Source: Lachnospiraceae bacterium
GTDB lineage: Bacteria; Bacillota; Clostridia; Lachnospirales; Lachnospiraceae
Length of the DNA: 59,140 nt
Direction: 5' to 3'
Assembly: GCA_024680815.1 (NCBI GenBank)
Contig: JAILBQ010000050.1
Location: 1 to 59,140 of the forward strand
In this document: in pieces, positions 34,326 to 43,602 of the stretch
Position numbering within the stretch: position 1 is the stretch's first letter
Layout of the letters: every line of letters starts with the position of its first letter
The notes under the pieces: generated by a model
Database searches by the model: none
What the model saw: only the letters and a program-made list of their open reading frames with translations
What the model was told of the DNA's origin: nothing
Made by a program: the position numbers and the translations under genes

Positions 34326-37289
34326 ATGTTTCGTTTAAATCTCTTCACGAAAAAAGGATTTCCCGTTTTCCTCTGCATCATGCTTGGTATTTTCTGCTTT
34401 GGAAGCGTTCCGGTTCTGGCCGGTCCGAATGCTGCCGGGGAAGAAGAGATAAAAGGGAGCGGTGCCGGCTACACCGCAACTCTTTTTGACGGCACAAACG
34501 GCCTTCCAACCTCGGATGCCAATGCCATAGTCCAGACTCCCGACGGCTTTATATGGATAGGAAACTACAGCGGCCTTATCCGATACGACGGCACATCTTT
34601 TTTCCGCTATGACGCATCAAACGGCATTTCCAGTGTCGTCAGTCTTTTTGTCGACTCAAAGGAACGGGTCTGGATAGGCACCAACGATTGCGGTGTTCTC
34701 TTTTTCGACCACGGAGAATTCCACGCCTTCAGCAGGGAAGAAGATCTCATGTCTTCCTCCATCCGTTCCATAGAAGAGGACAGCGACGGCAACATCCTGA
34801 TTGCCACCACCCAGGGACTGGCCTATGTCGATTCCGAAAACGAGCTTCATGCCGTTAACGACCCGCAGTTAAACGGAAAATATATCTGCGAGCTGCAAAA
34901 TGACGGAAACGGCATTATTTACGGCGAAATGCTCAGCGGTGACTTTTTCAGCATCGAGGATCTCCGTGTTTCCAGCTATTTCAACGGCTCTTCCCTGAAT
35001 TTCGGCGCAATAAGCTGCATCTATCCGGACACCGGAAATCCCGGCTATATTTATCTGGGCACGGAGGAAAGCAATATCTTCTACGGCAGCGTGAATGACG
35101 GCATGAAAAATGCCCGTTGTCTCAACGCCTCTCCGGAAACCAGCATAAATCGTATTACCCGGCTTGGTTCCCAGCTCTGGGTATGCGCCGATAACGGTAT
35201 CGGATATTTCGATTCAGAAGACCACTATGTTTCTCTTGAAAACATCCCGATGAACAACTCCGTGGATGATATTATCGAGGATTATGAAGGAAATCTCTGG
35301 TTCGTCTCCTCCCGCCAGGGAGTGATGAAAATATCCCGCAATCAGTTCAGAGACCTGTTTCTGGCGGCAAAACTTCCTGACATGGTGGTCAACTCCACCT
35401 GTCTGTACCACGACGATCTTTTCATCGGTACCGACTCCGGCCTTGTCTGCATGGATAAATATTACAATGTAAAAGAGACCGAACTCACCGACTATCTTAA
35501 AGACATCAGGATACGTTGTATAAAATCAGATTCAAAAGATAATCTCTGGCTCTCCACTTACGGAGAAAAGGCGCTTGTACTCATGCGTCCTGACGGTTCC
35601 ATCCAAAGCTTCACGGAAACAGAAGGCCTTCTTAATAATAGGGTCCGCTCCACCGAAGAACTGTCAGACGGCAGCATCGCCGTTGCCACCAGCGGAGGTG
35701 TCAACATTTTAAAAGACGAAAAAATCATCGCCGCCTACAGTGAAGAAGACGGAATACACAATACCGAGATTCTTTCCATGGCCGAAGGAGCGGACGGAAA
35801 GCTCTATCTCGGCAGCGACGGTGACGGAATCTATATTGTCGATCAAAACAGGACCTCCCGTCTTGGAACCGGCGACGGACTTACCTCCGAAGTTATTTTA
35901 AGAATAAAGAAGGATCCGAAGGAAGGATTTTTCTGGATCATCACCAGCAATTCCCTTGCCTTCATGAAGGATCAGCACATCACTACAATAAAGAATTTTC
36001 CCTATTCAAACAATTTTGACCTCTATCGGGATAATAACGACAACATGTGGATTCTGGCCAGTAACGGAATCTACGTTGTGGATGCCGGGCAGCTTCTTTC
36101 CGATCAGGAAAATATGGAATATACACTCTATGATACGAAAAGCGGGCTGCCCACTGAAACAACGGCTAATTCCCGCAGCGCCATTACTGACGACGGCACT
36201 CTCTATATTGCCGGCACCAGCGGGGTGACGGCAATTAATATAGATAAAGCCGCTGAAGAAACGCGGGAAATAAAGCTTGCCGTTCCCTCCATCGAGGTTG
36301 ACGACCAGCTTTATAACGTTGAAAACGGCAGCGTTACAATCCCCTCCGGCAGCCGCAGAATAATCATCGACGGTTACGCCCTGACCTTTTCCCTTCAGAA
36401 TCCGAAGGTCAGCTATTATCTGGAGGGGTTTGACGACTCTCCCATTGTTTCCACGAAACAGGAAATGCAGCCTGCGATATACACAAATCTTGACGGCGGC
36501 GAGTATACCTTCCACCTCTCCACCGTTAATACCCTTACCGGTGAAGAACAGAACTCCATAGCGATACGTATCATAAAGAAAAAGGCCCTGTATGAATACA
36601 CTGTGGTGCAGATTTCTCTGGTGATCCTTCTTATTGCCGTTATTTTATTCATCGTCTGGATGTATTTCAGAAAAAGAACCGAACGGCTGGAACGCAAAGC
36701 TGAGGAGGACAGAAAATTTATCGCCCAGCTTTCCAAAACCTTCGCCAAGTGCATTGATATCAAAGACACCTACACCAACGGCCACTCATTCCGTGTGGCG
36801 AAATATACCGGGCTTATAGCTGAAAAGCTGGGATATTCCGAAGCCGAAACGGAAAAATTCTATAATATAGCTCTTCTTCACGATATAGGAAAAATCGGAA
36901 TTCCCGACCGGATATTAAATAAGCCCGAGCGGCTTAACGATGAAGAATATCAGGAAATGAAATCCCATCCCGAAAAAGGCTATCAGATTCTCTCTGACTT
37001 TCAGGATATCGAACCCGAATTTGCCTACGGTGCGGGCTACCATCATGAACGCTTCGACGGAAAAGGCTATCCCAAAGGCCTGAAGGGTGAAGATATCCCT
37101 AAAGTGGCCCAGATCATTGCAGTGGCGGATACCTTTGACGCGATGTATTCAACAAGGCCCTACAGGAAAAAGCTTCCGCTGGAAACCGTTGTGGGCGAAA
37201 TAAAACGAATCGCCGGCACCCAGCTCAACCCCGAAATAGTAGATGCCTTTATCGCTCTATACGAAGAACACGTTTTTGATAATGAATAA
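34326..37289 (+). CDS. Two-component-propeller receptor with C-terminal HD-GYP phosphodiesterase
   Basis: A 987-residue membrane receptor. A signal peptide (about 1-35) leads to many propeller repeats of the type PDGFIWIGNYSGLIRYDG, DNLWLSTYGE and NNMWILASNGIYVVD (about 50-640). A Y_Y_Y domain (about 670-750), one membrane helix (about 757-780) and a cytoplasmic HD-GYP domain follow. The HD motif HDIGKIGIPDRILNKP (about 853-868) and the GYP motif HHERFDGKGYPKGLKG (about 905-920) are intact, so it should cleave cyclic di-GMP. The ATG at 34326 has the ribosome site AAGGAGG. A polysaccharide or glycan signal outside the cell is likely for this sensor type. Confidence 0.9.
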   Translation: MFRLNLFTKKGFPVFLCIMLGIFCFGSVPVLAGPNAAGEEEIKGSGAGYTATLFDGTNGLPTSDANAIVQTPDGFIWIGNYSGLIRYDGTSFFRYDASNGISSVVSLFVDSKERVWIGTNDCGVLFFDHGEFHAFSREEDLMSSSIRSIEEDSDGNILIATTQGLAYVDSENELHAVNDPQLNGKYICELQNDGNGIIYGEMLSGDFFSIEDLRVSSYFNGSSLNFGAISCIYPDTGNPGYIYLGTEESNIFYGSVNDGMKNARCLNASPETSINRITRLGSQLWVCADNGIGYFDSEDHYVSLENIPMNNSVDDIIEDYEGNLWFVSSRQGVMKISRNQFRDLFLAAKLPDMVVNSTCLYHDDLFIGTDSGLVCMDKYYNVKETELTDYLKDIRIRCIKSDSKDNLWLSTYGEKALVLMRPDGSIQSFTETEGLLNNRVRSTEELSDGSIAVATSGGVNILKDEKIIAAYSEEDGIHNTEILSMAEGADGKLYLGSDGDGIYIVDQNRTSRLGTGDGLTSEVILRIKKDPKEGFFWIITSNSLAFMKDQHITTIKNFPYSNNFDLYRDNNDNMWILASNGIYVVDAGQLLSDQENMEYTLYDTKSGLPTETTANSRSAITDDGTLYIAGTSGVTAINIDKAAEETREIKLAVPSIEVDDQLYNVENGSVTIPSGSRRIIIDGYALTFSLQNPKVSYYLEGFDDSPIVSTKQEMQPAIYTNLDGGEYTFHLSTVNTLTGEEQNSIAIRIIKKKALYEYTVVQISLVILLIAVILFIVWMYFRKRTERLERKAEEDRKFIAQLSKTFAKCIDIKDTYTNGHSFRVAKYTGLIAEKLGYSEAETEKFYNIALLHDIGKIGIPDRILNKPERLNDEEYQEMKSHPEKGYQILSDFQDIEPEFAYGAGYHHERFDGKGYPKGLKGEDIPKVAQIIAVADTFDAMYSTRPYRKKLPLETVVGEIKRIAGTQLNPEIVDAFIALYEEHVFDNE

Positions 37290-37309
37290 CCAAGCGCGTT
37301 TATTCAGGA

Positions 37310-38176
37310 TCACAAACCATTGAGTTCCATGAACGCGCACATGTTTCCGCGTCTTCCCAGGCTTGCCCGATGGGAGAAAAGATAACTGCTGTTACACGAA
37401 GTGCAGATACCCGCACGTAAAATTTTCTCCCCGGGCACACCTGCCTCCTCAAGTATTCTGACATTGGCCTCTTCCAAGAACAGCTGATATTTTCCCGGAG
37501 CCTTTCCGCGGCGAAGTATCCCCCCGTTCAGAACATTTTCGTCAAAATTATTTCGAAAGGCCTCTGCCACATCCTCTCCTACCTCATAACAGTCTCCGCA
37601 GATCGACGGACCGATTCCGCAAATGCAATCCGAAGGTTCCGTCCCGAACTCTTCCTTCATTTTTTTCAAGGTAACAGCCGCCATTTTCATTGCCGTCCCT
37701 CTCCATCCTGAATGAGACAGTCCAATAGCCTTTCTTACGGGATCCACAAAAAATAACGGTGTGCAATCTGCGTGAAATGTAGTAAGAATGAGGCCTGGAA
37801 CGTTTGTTATCAACCCATCGTTATTTTTAAGCCTGCAATCTCCTGCAACTCCCGACCCCCGATCCGATTCAATAACACGATGAACATTAACCGTATGCGT
37901 CTGGTTTCCGGCCACAAAATCTTCCAATGAAGAACCATGTCCGAAAAAATTTGCGACCCTGCGGTAATTTTCCCTGACGTGCTCCGGATCATCTCCCCTG
38001 TTAAAACCGAAATTCATGGTTGAAAATATACCTTCACTGACCCCTCCGACACGGGTTGAGAACATATGATTAACAATTCCGGTTTCTTTAAGGGCAGGGA
38101 ACATAAGTATCTCCATCCCTCCCTGTTCGATTCTTACCATATCACTTCCTGAGTGTTTTAGCTTTAACCCCTCCAT
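37310..38176 (-). CDS. pgeF: Peptidoglycan editing factor / laccase-domain purine nucleoside phosphorylase
   Basis: The 288-residue YfiH/PgeF protein has the conserved metal residues in context: His in NQTHTVNVH, Cys in FHADCTPLFF and His in SHSGWRGT. It also has STRVGGVS and NFGFNRGDD, and ends with the CTSCNSSYLFSHRASLGRRGN region. The family trims misincorporated L-Ser from peptidoglycan precursors and has also been shown to act on purine nucleosides. The start has the ribosome site AGAAAGG. Confidence 0.9.
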   Translation of the reverse strand: MEGLKLKHSGSDMVRIEQGGMEILMFPALKETGIVNHMFSTRVGGVSEGIFSTMNFGFNRGDDPEHVRENYRRVANFFGHGSSLEDFVAGNQTHTVNVHRVIESDRGSGVAGDCRLKNNDGLITNVPGLILTTFHADCTPLFFVDPVRKAIGLSHSGWRGTAMKMAAVTLKKMKEEFGTEPSDCICGIGPSICGDCYEVGEDVAEAFRNNFDENVLNGGILRRGKAPGKYQLFLEEANVRILEEAGVPGEKILRAGICTSCNSSYLFSHRASLGRRGNMCAFMELNGL

Positions 38177-38842
38177 AATCCGGCCTTTCTGAAATTATAA
38201 CAAGTGTGTGCATTTTTCAATTCATTAAGCATGAAATTTAATTCTCTTTCTTTATTTTTCCTTGAAAATTCGGCTTTATCGACCTTTCATCGCTTTTCAT
38301 TTTACATGATTTCCGCCTCTCCTTCAAGTGTTCGATTTTTTTATTCGAATTTGATTAACATAATTCATTTCAAATTATTATCAAAATACTGTTTTCTGAT
38401 ATATTTTCGTCCTGCGCCGAACATGAGTTCAATGCTTTTTTGAGTGCTTTTTCGTCCCTTTCCGATGTCTCCCCAAAGCGCCTTCGAACCCCCTTTTTTT
38501 CGAATCTATGTTCTTTGCCTCTGTTTTTCACAGTTGTCCGGCCGCCGTCTCTGCAAACATTTGTTCCGGCCTGTTTTTTGATTCATTTTTAATGTTATTT
38601 AACCGCGCTCCCACTTATAACATACGTTTTGACACTGGCGTTATCATTAAAAACGGCAATTTTGATTTTCATAATGTTGTTTATTTATTCCGCTTATTCA
38701 ATTTAATCCCAGTGTAAACAGGGGTTACCTACTTTATAACTCGTTTAAATCCGGAATTATGGTTTACATAAATGTTCGTATTTAATATCTTTTTCCGCCC
38801 TTTTCAGTTCTGCTACGGCAATACAAGTACAAAAAAGACGTA
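38177..38842. other. AT-rich region without a convincing gene
   Basis: This stretch of about 670 bases is T-rich on the plus strand and shows no open frame with a ribosome site and protein-like composition. It has two minus-strand promoter candidates for pgeF: TTGAAA (38215-38220) with TATAAT (38194-38199) at a short 15-base spacing, and TTGAAG (38322-38327) with TAAAAT (38299-38304) at 17 bases. A small RNA is possible but I cannot support one. Confidence 0.5.
38299..38327 (-). promoter_or_regulatory. Candidate distal pgeF promoter
   Basis: Minus-strand TTGAAG and TAAAAT with a 17-base spacer, about 125 bases ahead of pgeF. The intervening leader is A-rich. Confidence 0.45.
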
Positions 38843-38882
38843 AAAAAAAGAGCCGGCACTCATTGCTGTCGACTCTTTTTTT
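38843..38882. terminator. Bidirectional terminator
   Basis: A-rich AAAAAAAGAG (38843-38852) pairs with CTCTTTTTTT (38873-38882), and the stem continues inward after one mismatch (CGGCA/TGTCG). The A and T runs allow it to act in both directions. On the minus strand it would end the transcript of the gene at 38943. Confidence 0.7.
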
Positions 38883-38942
38883 AATACTGCTTCTATACAA
38901 CCGTTATTATTTTATTCTGATCCGGATACGCTTCCCTTTTCC

Positions 38943-39620
38943 TTATACCTCAACTGCGGAAGTCTCTTTGGATTTGTAGTATTCCTCGAAGAGCTGATTC
39001 GCCGCATTAATGGTCTGCTTGCTGATCTCAGGAAGCTCCTTCCCCCAGGTTTCCTCTGCCATCTTATAACCCTTCTGCATCGCCTCCTGCATCTCTTTCA
39101 TCTTGTCCACATCATCCCCTGCAAGAGCGCTGGCAAAATCAAACAGCCTCTGGGAAGTCTGCTTTACTCCCCAATATCCGTCCTCAGATATGTCCTGCTG
39201 TGCCTGAGCCTTCGTCTCGGGATCCACCTCATACTCTCCACTGGCGAGGAAACGCCACATTTCGGTTCCTGTCGCCTTGGAATACGCGGTTGCCTGCCCG
39301 GTCATCATCTTCTGGACAATCCCCAAAAGCCTCTGCTCATTCTCCGCCTGTGTCTGTTTCAGTTGCGCCACGAGAGCGGAACGGTCACTCTCGCTCATCT
39401 TATTAATCGAATACAGCCCTGCTTTAGTTTTGGAATCAGCTTCTTCCCCGGACTTTTCATAAACCGCTCCGACCGTCTTTTCCGCGTCCTTATCTGCATC
39501 TTTTTCCGCTGCCGCAGTTCCCTGTCTGGCCTCAGTGTTCGATGCATTGACCGCCGCTGAAACGTTATAGATTGAATTATCCTGATTCGTAACGCCAGAT
39601 ATTGTATTATTTGCCATCAT
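38943..39620 (-). CDS. Uncharacterised protein, possibly flagellum-associated
   Basis: A 225-residue soluble protein without signal peptide. Residues 1-70 are Ala/Asp/Lys/Glu-rich and probably disordered. From about 75 it is helical, with a conserved-looking core DISEDGYWGVKQTSQRLFDFASALAGDDVDKMKEMQEAMQKG-like stretch (positions about 143-185) and a terminal helix. I recall similar proteins in motile Clostridia, loosely like DUF5610, but have no firm family. The ribosome site AGAAAGGAG is strong. It follows the FliD-like gene by 27 bases and should share its promoter. Confidence 0.65.
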   Translation of the reverse strand: MMANNTISGVTNQDNSIYNVSAAVNASNTEARQGTAAAEKDADKDAEKTVGAVYEKSGEEADSKTKAGLYSINKMSESDRSALVAQLKQTQAENEQRLLGIVQKMMTGQATAYSKATGTEMWRFLASGEYEVDPETKAQAQQDISEDGYWGVKQTSQRLFDFASALAGDDVDKMKEMQEAMQKGYKMAEETWGKELPEISKQTINAANQLFEEYYKSKETSAVEV

Positions 39621-39647
39621 AGACTCCTTTCTGTCCCTCGTTCGGGA

Positions 39648-40403
39648 TCAAAGATCCGTATCAATCTTCCGTGACATAAGATCCGATAATACGTCGGAAT
39701 ATCCGCCGGTTTTGGTATAGGACTGATTGCTTCTGGTAACGGCATTGCTCATTCCTGTAGCCTTTGTCGCCACGTTTTCCGAAAACGAATTGTCTGCTCC
39801 GAAAACGTTTTTAAGCGTATGCATCGGAACATCCTTGATCTTGTCAGCATCGAAAGACAGCTTATTGTCCGCACCTATGGACACCCCCGCGCTGGCAAGG
39901 ATGCCGCCCATTTTCCGGGCCTGAGAAGTCATCCACGCCCCGTTCTGCAGTACACCCGTGACATTGGAATCTCCGGCTTTGTCCACAACATCGTTATAGG
40001 CATCAACAAATGCTCCGATGGCCTTTTTGATGGCGTCATAGTCGTAATCCTCGGTTGTGGTCTCTTCCCCTGTCTCCTTATCCTTCGTTGTGATCTTCTT
40101 TTTCTCCCAGAGCTTTCCGTCACGAAGCGCATCCGCCGCTTTTTTCAGGGTATCCGCACTGGCTTTCATAGTGGTAAGTCTGGAAGGATCTTCCTGTCCG
40201 GAGGCGGCCGCTTCTGCTTTCTGATTCTTATAATATGCGTTCAGAACCTTTTTATAAGAACCGTTTTTAATGGAAGCATAGTTGGCAAGATCAATCGCAC
40301 CCGAATTCGAAGAATTGCCCGATGTCGATGTGGAAAACAGACTGTCGAGCTCAGGCTTGGAGTACTGGGAACTGTAATCGCTCCAATTTCTGATTTCTGA
40401 CAT
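39648..40403 (-). CDS. FliD-like hook-associated protein fragment-type protein
   Basis: A 251-residue protein, Ser/Asn-rich at the N-terminus, with a central helix. The segment YDYDAIKKAIGAFVDAYNDVV, followed by GVLQNGAWMTSQARKMGGILASAGVSIGADNKLSFDADKI-like sequence (positions about 150-190), resembles the C-terminal half of flagellar cap protein FliD. It lacks the rest of FliD and has no cysteine or signal peptide, as expected for a protein exported by the flagellar route. A sigma28-like promoter lies upstream. The ribosome site is AAGGAGGG. No other flagellar gene is in the window. Confidence 0.65.
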   Translation of the reverse strand: MSEIRNWSDYSSQYSKPELDSLFSTSTSGNSSNSGAIDLANYASIKNGSYKKVLNAYYKNQKAEAAASGQEDPSRLTTMKASADTLKKAADALRDGKLWEKKKITTKDKETGEETTTEDYDYDAIKKAIGAFVDAYNDVVDKAGDSNVTGVLQNGAWMTSQARKMGGILASAGVSIGADNKLSFDADKIKDVPMHTLKNVFGADNSFSENVATKATGMSNAVTRSNQSYTKTGGYSDVLSDLMSRKIDTDL

Positions 40404-40484
40404 GTTTACCCTCCTTGTTTCTGCGTGTGTGAAATCCGTTTCACCATCAAGATAGAAGGCAGCTTTTCCGCCTTTCTATACACT

Positions 40485-40511
40485 ATATCGTAAAGACGCC
40501 CCGAATACTTA
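40485..40511 (-). promoter_or_regulatory. Sigma28 (FliA/SigD)-like promoter
   Basis: On the minus strand, TAAG (40508-40511), 15 bases and TACGATAT (40485-40492) match the consensus TAAA-N15-GCCGATAT at 9 of 12 positions. A dyad GTGAAA-TCCG-TTTCAC (40429-40444) follows in the leader, whose role is unknown. Confidence 0.5.
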
Positions 40512-40551
40512 AGGGCTTTAACAAAAAAATTTTTAATATTTTCAGACTTCC

Positions 40552-40779
40552 CTATTCGTCCTGAAGTCTTTCAACGAGAGCGAGCATTGCTTCCGCACTG
40601 TTAAAATTCTTAGGAATGATTTCCGAGGCGGGAATCGAAATATCATATTCATCATTTAACGTACTGATGATCTGCAGAATATCGAAAGAATCCAGCACAT
40701 GGCCGTCCACCAGAGCTTTTTCAGACGCAAAATCCACATCATCCTTTATTTCCGATAATATCTCTAAAAGTCTCTCCAT
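40552..40779 (-). CDS. Acyl/aminoacyl carrier protein (DltC-like)
   Basis: A 75-residue carrier protein of four-helix type with the phosphopantetheine site in LDSFDILQII (Ser31). Its strongly acidic composition and short length are like DltC. It is the last gene of the Dlt-like operon and would carry the aminoacyl thioester made by the ligase at 42079-43602. It starts 25 bases after the decarboxylase stop. Confidence 0.88.
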   Translation of the reverse strand: MERLLEILSEIKDDVDFASEKALVDGHVLDSFDILQIISTLNDEYDISIPASEIIPKNFNSAEAMLALVERLQDE

Positions 40780-40804
40780 TGAATATCACACTCCTTTACC
40801 CGGA

Positions 40805-42001
40805 TCAAAGCCTGCTCTGAGGCAGGTTGATTTCACTGCTTCTGACCCTTCCTCTGACGCAATGCGCTCCCCCGTCCGCGCTGTACGTAACAACGGCAGG
40901 AAGCTCGCGGCTTAAGAAGAGATACATCCCCTCTGTTACAGAATAGGCCCCTATGTTATAAAATGCAAGTACATCCCCGATATCCGGCTTTGCAAGGGGA
41001 CAATCCCGTACCAGCACATCCGCGGTCGTACAAAGACTTCCGCAAAGGGTGAAATGCTCCTTTTCCGAAGTATCCCGCTTCGGCTCTCCCGCGGAAGAAA
41101 AATGTCTGATAAGAGGCCGGTACATGCCCATCATCTGCCCGTAATAATTCACATGGTTAATACCGCCGTCCACAATACAGTAGCGGGCTTCTCCATCTTT
41201 CTTTACATCTTCTATCCTCGTCAGATAACACCCACATTCCGAAACAAAGAAACGTCCCATCTCCACCGTAACGTGTGTTATTTCTGTCATTTTACCAAGC
41301 AGGGGCACCAGTTCTTTCAACGGCAGCAGCGTATCGGAAAAGTCCTCGTTTTCAAAATAGGGGTACGGCAGCCCCGGACCATATTCAAGACACTCCGGCT
41401 TAATACCGAACCTGTCCCGTATCTCGCGGTACAAATCCGACAGCATCCCAAGCTCCTTCTCACGGTGAGAAAGCTTTTTTCTTCCGGTTCCCATAAAATA
41501 GTGTATTCCCTTAAACTGAAGGGCCGGAGTATCACCTGTATGGGAAAGGAGCCGGAAAAGATCCTCTTTTGACATTCCGAACTGGTTTCCCCCGGAAAGG
41601 CGCAGCAGAACCGGAATTGTTTTATTCAGACCGGCGGCCTCCTGATTTAAAAGTTCGGCATGGTGCTTTGATTCAGCTGTCAGCATTCCTGCACCGTAAC
41701 GGATGGCCTCACGAATATCCTCTGCTCCTTTATTCACTCCTGAGTAGATTATTCTCTCTCCGGATACCTTCAGGGCCTCACATATCTCCAACTCTCCCGG
41801 AGAGCACACCTCAAAACATCTCACCAGTGCATTCATCGCAGGAATAAGAAGCGGATTTGCCTTGACGGAGTAGCAAATATCGATCTCCCCGGGTATGATG
41901 TCTCTTATTTGCTCCATCCGCGTTTTTAAAAGGTCTGTATCAAACACATAAAGCGGCGTTCCGAATTCTTCTGCCAGACGCAGCAGCTCACTGTCTTTCA
42001 T
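40805..42001 (-). CDS. Fold-III PLP-dependent decarboxylase (BtrK/LysA-like)
   Basis: A 398-residue alanine racemase-fold enzyme of the diaminopimelate/ornithine decarboxylase group. The PLP lysine is Lys47 in CYSVKANP. His167 (GIHYFMGTG), a glycine loop (YGPGLPYP, 207-214), EMGR (247-250) and Cys324 in CGSLCTTADVL follow. In true LysA the last motif is usually GPxCESxD. The Thr in place of Glu resembles BtrK-type enzymes that act on carrier-bound glutamate, and decarboxylases tied to surface-polymer clusters. It lies between ligase and carrier genes in the operon, so its substrate is probably the amino acid handled there. Racemase activity is an alternative. Confidence 0.82.
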   Translation of the reverse strand: MKDSELLRLAEEFGTPLYVFDTDLLKTRMEQIRDIIPGEIDICYSVKANPLLIPAMNALVRCFEVCSPGELEICEALKVSGERIIYSGVNKGAEDIREAIRYGAGMLTAESKHHAELLNQEAAGLNKTIPVLLRLSGGNQFGMSKEDLFRLLSHTGDTPALQFKGIHYFMGTGRKKLSHREKELGMLSDLYREIRDRFGIKPECLEYGPGLPYPYFENEDFSDTLLPLKELVPLLGKMTEITHVTVEMGRFFVSECGCYLTRIEDVKKDGEARYCIVDGGINHVNYYGQMMGMYRPLIRHFSSAGEPKRDTSEKEHFTLCGSLCTTADVLVRDCPLAKPDIGDVLAFYNIGAYSVTEGMYLFLSRELPAVVTYSADGGAHCVRGRVRSSEINLPQSRL

Positions 42002-42078
42002 TTCAGGCTTTTCCTTTCCGTTGCGTTACCTTTCTGACGAAACTCTTTTCCCATTCCGTCTATGAGTATTACCCTCTC

Positions 42079-43602
42079 TCATGCGGGATCATATTTCCCT
42101 TCCAGCAGGGCTCTGCGGTCTATCTTCCCGTTTTTATTAAGGGGCATTGAAACAAGCTCCTTTATGCTGTTCGGCACCATATAGGGAGGCAGCTTTTCCC
42201 GAAGAAAAGCCGACAGAGCCTTTTTATCCGCCTTGCCCAGATAAAACATAAGAATCCTGTGCTTCGCCTCATCATAAACACAGCAAACCCTCTCAACCTC
42301 CGGCGCGGAGGATGCCACGGCCTCGATTTCTCCCAGCTCTATCCGCTGTCCCATATGCTTGATCTGAAAATCCTTGCGGGAAACATAGATGAGATTTCCC
42401 TCCGCATCGAATTTCCCCAGATCCCCGGTTCTGTAGACCGGTTCCAGAAAACGGTTCTGCAGTGGATTCTGAACGAACACCGCTTCGGTGCGTTCCTTAT
42501 CGTTATAATACCCCTCCGCCACTGCCGTTCCGCTGACAACAATCTCACCGACCTCTCCCGGTTCTTTAATAAGCTTATCCTCCCCGGAAAGCAGAAAAAC
42601 CTTCTCATTGGGGAAAGGAATGCCGGCAGGAATAACCTCTCCGTCCTCAAAATCCCTGTCCAGAATATAATAGGTACAGTTGCAGGTGATTTCTGTGGGA
42701 CCGTACAGATTGACATAAGTTGCATCGGGCAGAAAACGCTTCCAGACCTTCAATTGTTTTACAGGCATGACCTCTCCGCTGAACATTACCCGTCTTACCG
42801 TTTCGGGAACCCGGTAATCAAAACCGTTCATAATCGACACAAAGCACATGGCGCTCACTGCCCAGACAAGGGTCGTAACCTTATGATCCGCAAGATAATC
42901 CATCAATTGCATCGGAACTGAGAAGTACTCCCTGGGAATGATCTGTACTTTCGCGCCGGTATACAGAGCGCTGTAAATGTCTTTAACAGAAACGTCAAAG
43001 TCAAACGGGGCCTGATTCCCGAGAATATCCGTCTCATTGATGTCAAAGAGCTCCGTAAAGCAGTCGATGAAATCAATAACAGATCTGTGTGCAACGGTGA
43101 CCCCCTTGGGCACACCGGTGCTGCCGCTGGTAAAGTTTACATAAATCGGATCAATATCCAGCGCCTCTGCCCTCACCTTTTTCAGAAGAGCCTCATCCGG
43201 CCTGTTGTTTTCCAGAATATCCTCTATAACAAAAAACTCCGTGCCGGTCTTAATCTTTTCGGCTTCCGAAGCGCTTTTCCGGTCAGTCAGAATCACTGCG
43301 GGCTCCAGCACATTAAGAATCTTTTCCACCCTGGGAAGAGGGGAACGTACATCTATTACGGAATAAAATCCCCTTGCATATATCGTTCCCAGCATTGCGG
43401 TAACGGCGATGTTGCTCTTATCCAGATAAAAAGCCACTGGCGCGTTTTCCGGAATCCGTTCCGCCAGGAAGCTTCCGACTGTCTTTGCCCCTCTTTCGAG
43501 TTCGGAAAAGGTCAGATCGCCGTCCACATCCCCAAAAGCCGCTTTGTCCGGGTATTTCCCGGCGGATCGTTCAAGCAGTGAAAGCACATTAGAAAAACGC
43601 AT
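42079..43602 (-). CDS. Amino acid adenylating ligase (DltA-like)
   Basis: A 507-residue stand-alone adenylation enzyme with TSGSTGVPKG (158-167), YGPTE (300-304), YRTGDLGKF and the C-terminal lysine in NKNGKIDRRAL. Asp203 in APFDFDVSV, the residue that holds the substrate amino group in DltA and NRPS domains, is kept. In Bacillus DltA a Cys in FLFCGE influences D-alanine selectivity; here the same place is Ser275 (VMFSGE). It therefore probably loads an amino acid other than D-alanine, or with another stereochemistry, onto the carrier at 40552. Its start overlaps the MBOAT gene by 14 bases. Confidence 0.85.
   Translation of the reverse strand: MRFSNVLSLLERSAGKYPDKAAFGDVDGDLTFSELERGAKTVGSFLAERIPENAPVAFYLDKSNIAVTAMLGTIYARGFYSVIDVRSPLPRVEKILNVLEPAVILTDRKSASEAEKIKTGTEFFVIEDILENNRPDEALLKKVRAEALDIDPIYVNFTSGSTGVPKGVTVAHRSVIDFIDCFTELFDINETDILGNQAPFDFDVSVKDIYSALYTGAKVQIIPREYFSVPMQLMDYLADHKVTTLVWAVSAMCFVSIMNGFDYRVPETVRRVMFSGEVMPVKQLKVWKRFLPDATYVNLYGPTEITCNCTYYILDRDFEDGEVIPAGIPFPNEKVFLLSGEDKLIKEPGEVGEIVVSGTAVAEGYYNDKERTEAVFVQNPLQNRFLEPVYRTGDLGKFDAEGNLIYVSRKDFQIKHMGQRIELGEIEAVASSAPEVERVCCVYDEAKHRILMFYLGKADKKALSAFLREKLPPYMVPNSIKELVSMPLNKNGKIDRRALLEGKYDPA

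Noticed and set aside
38204-38717. Two plus-strand open frames of 79 and 69 codons in the AT-rich gap
   Set aside because: Low-complexity Phe/Ser/Ile sequence, no ribosome sites, and no family features.
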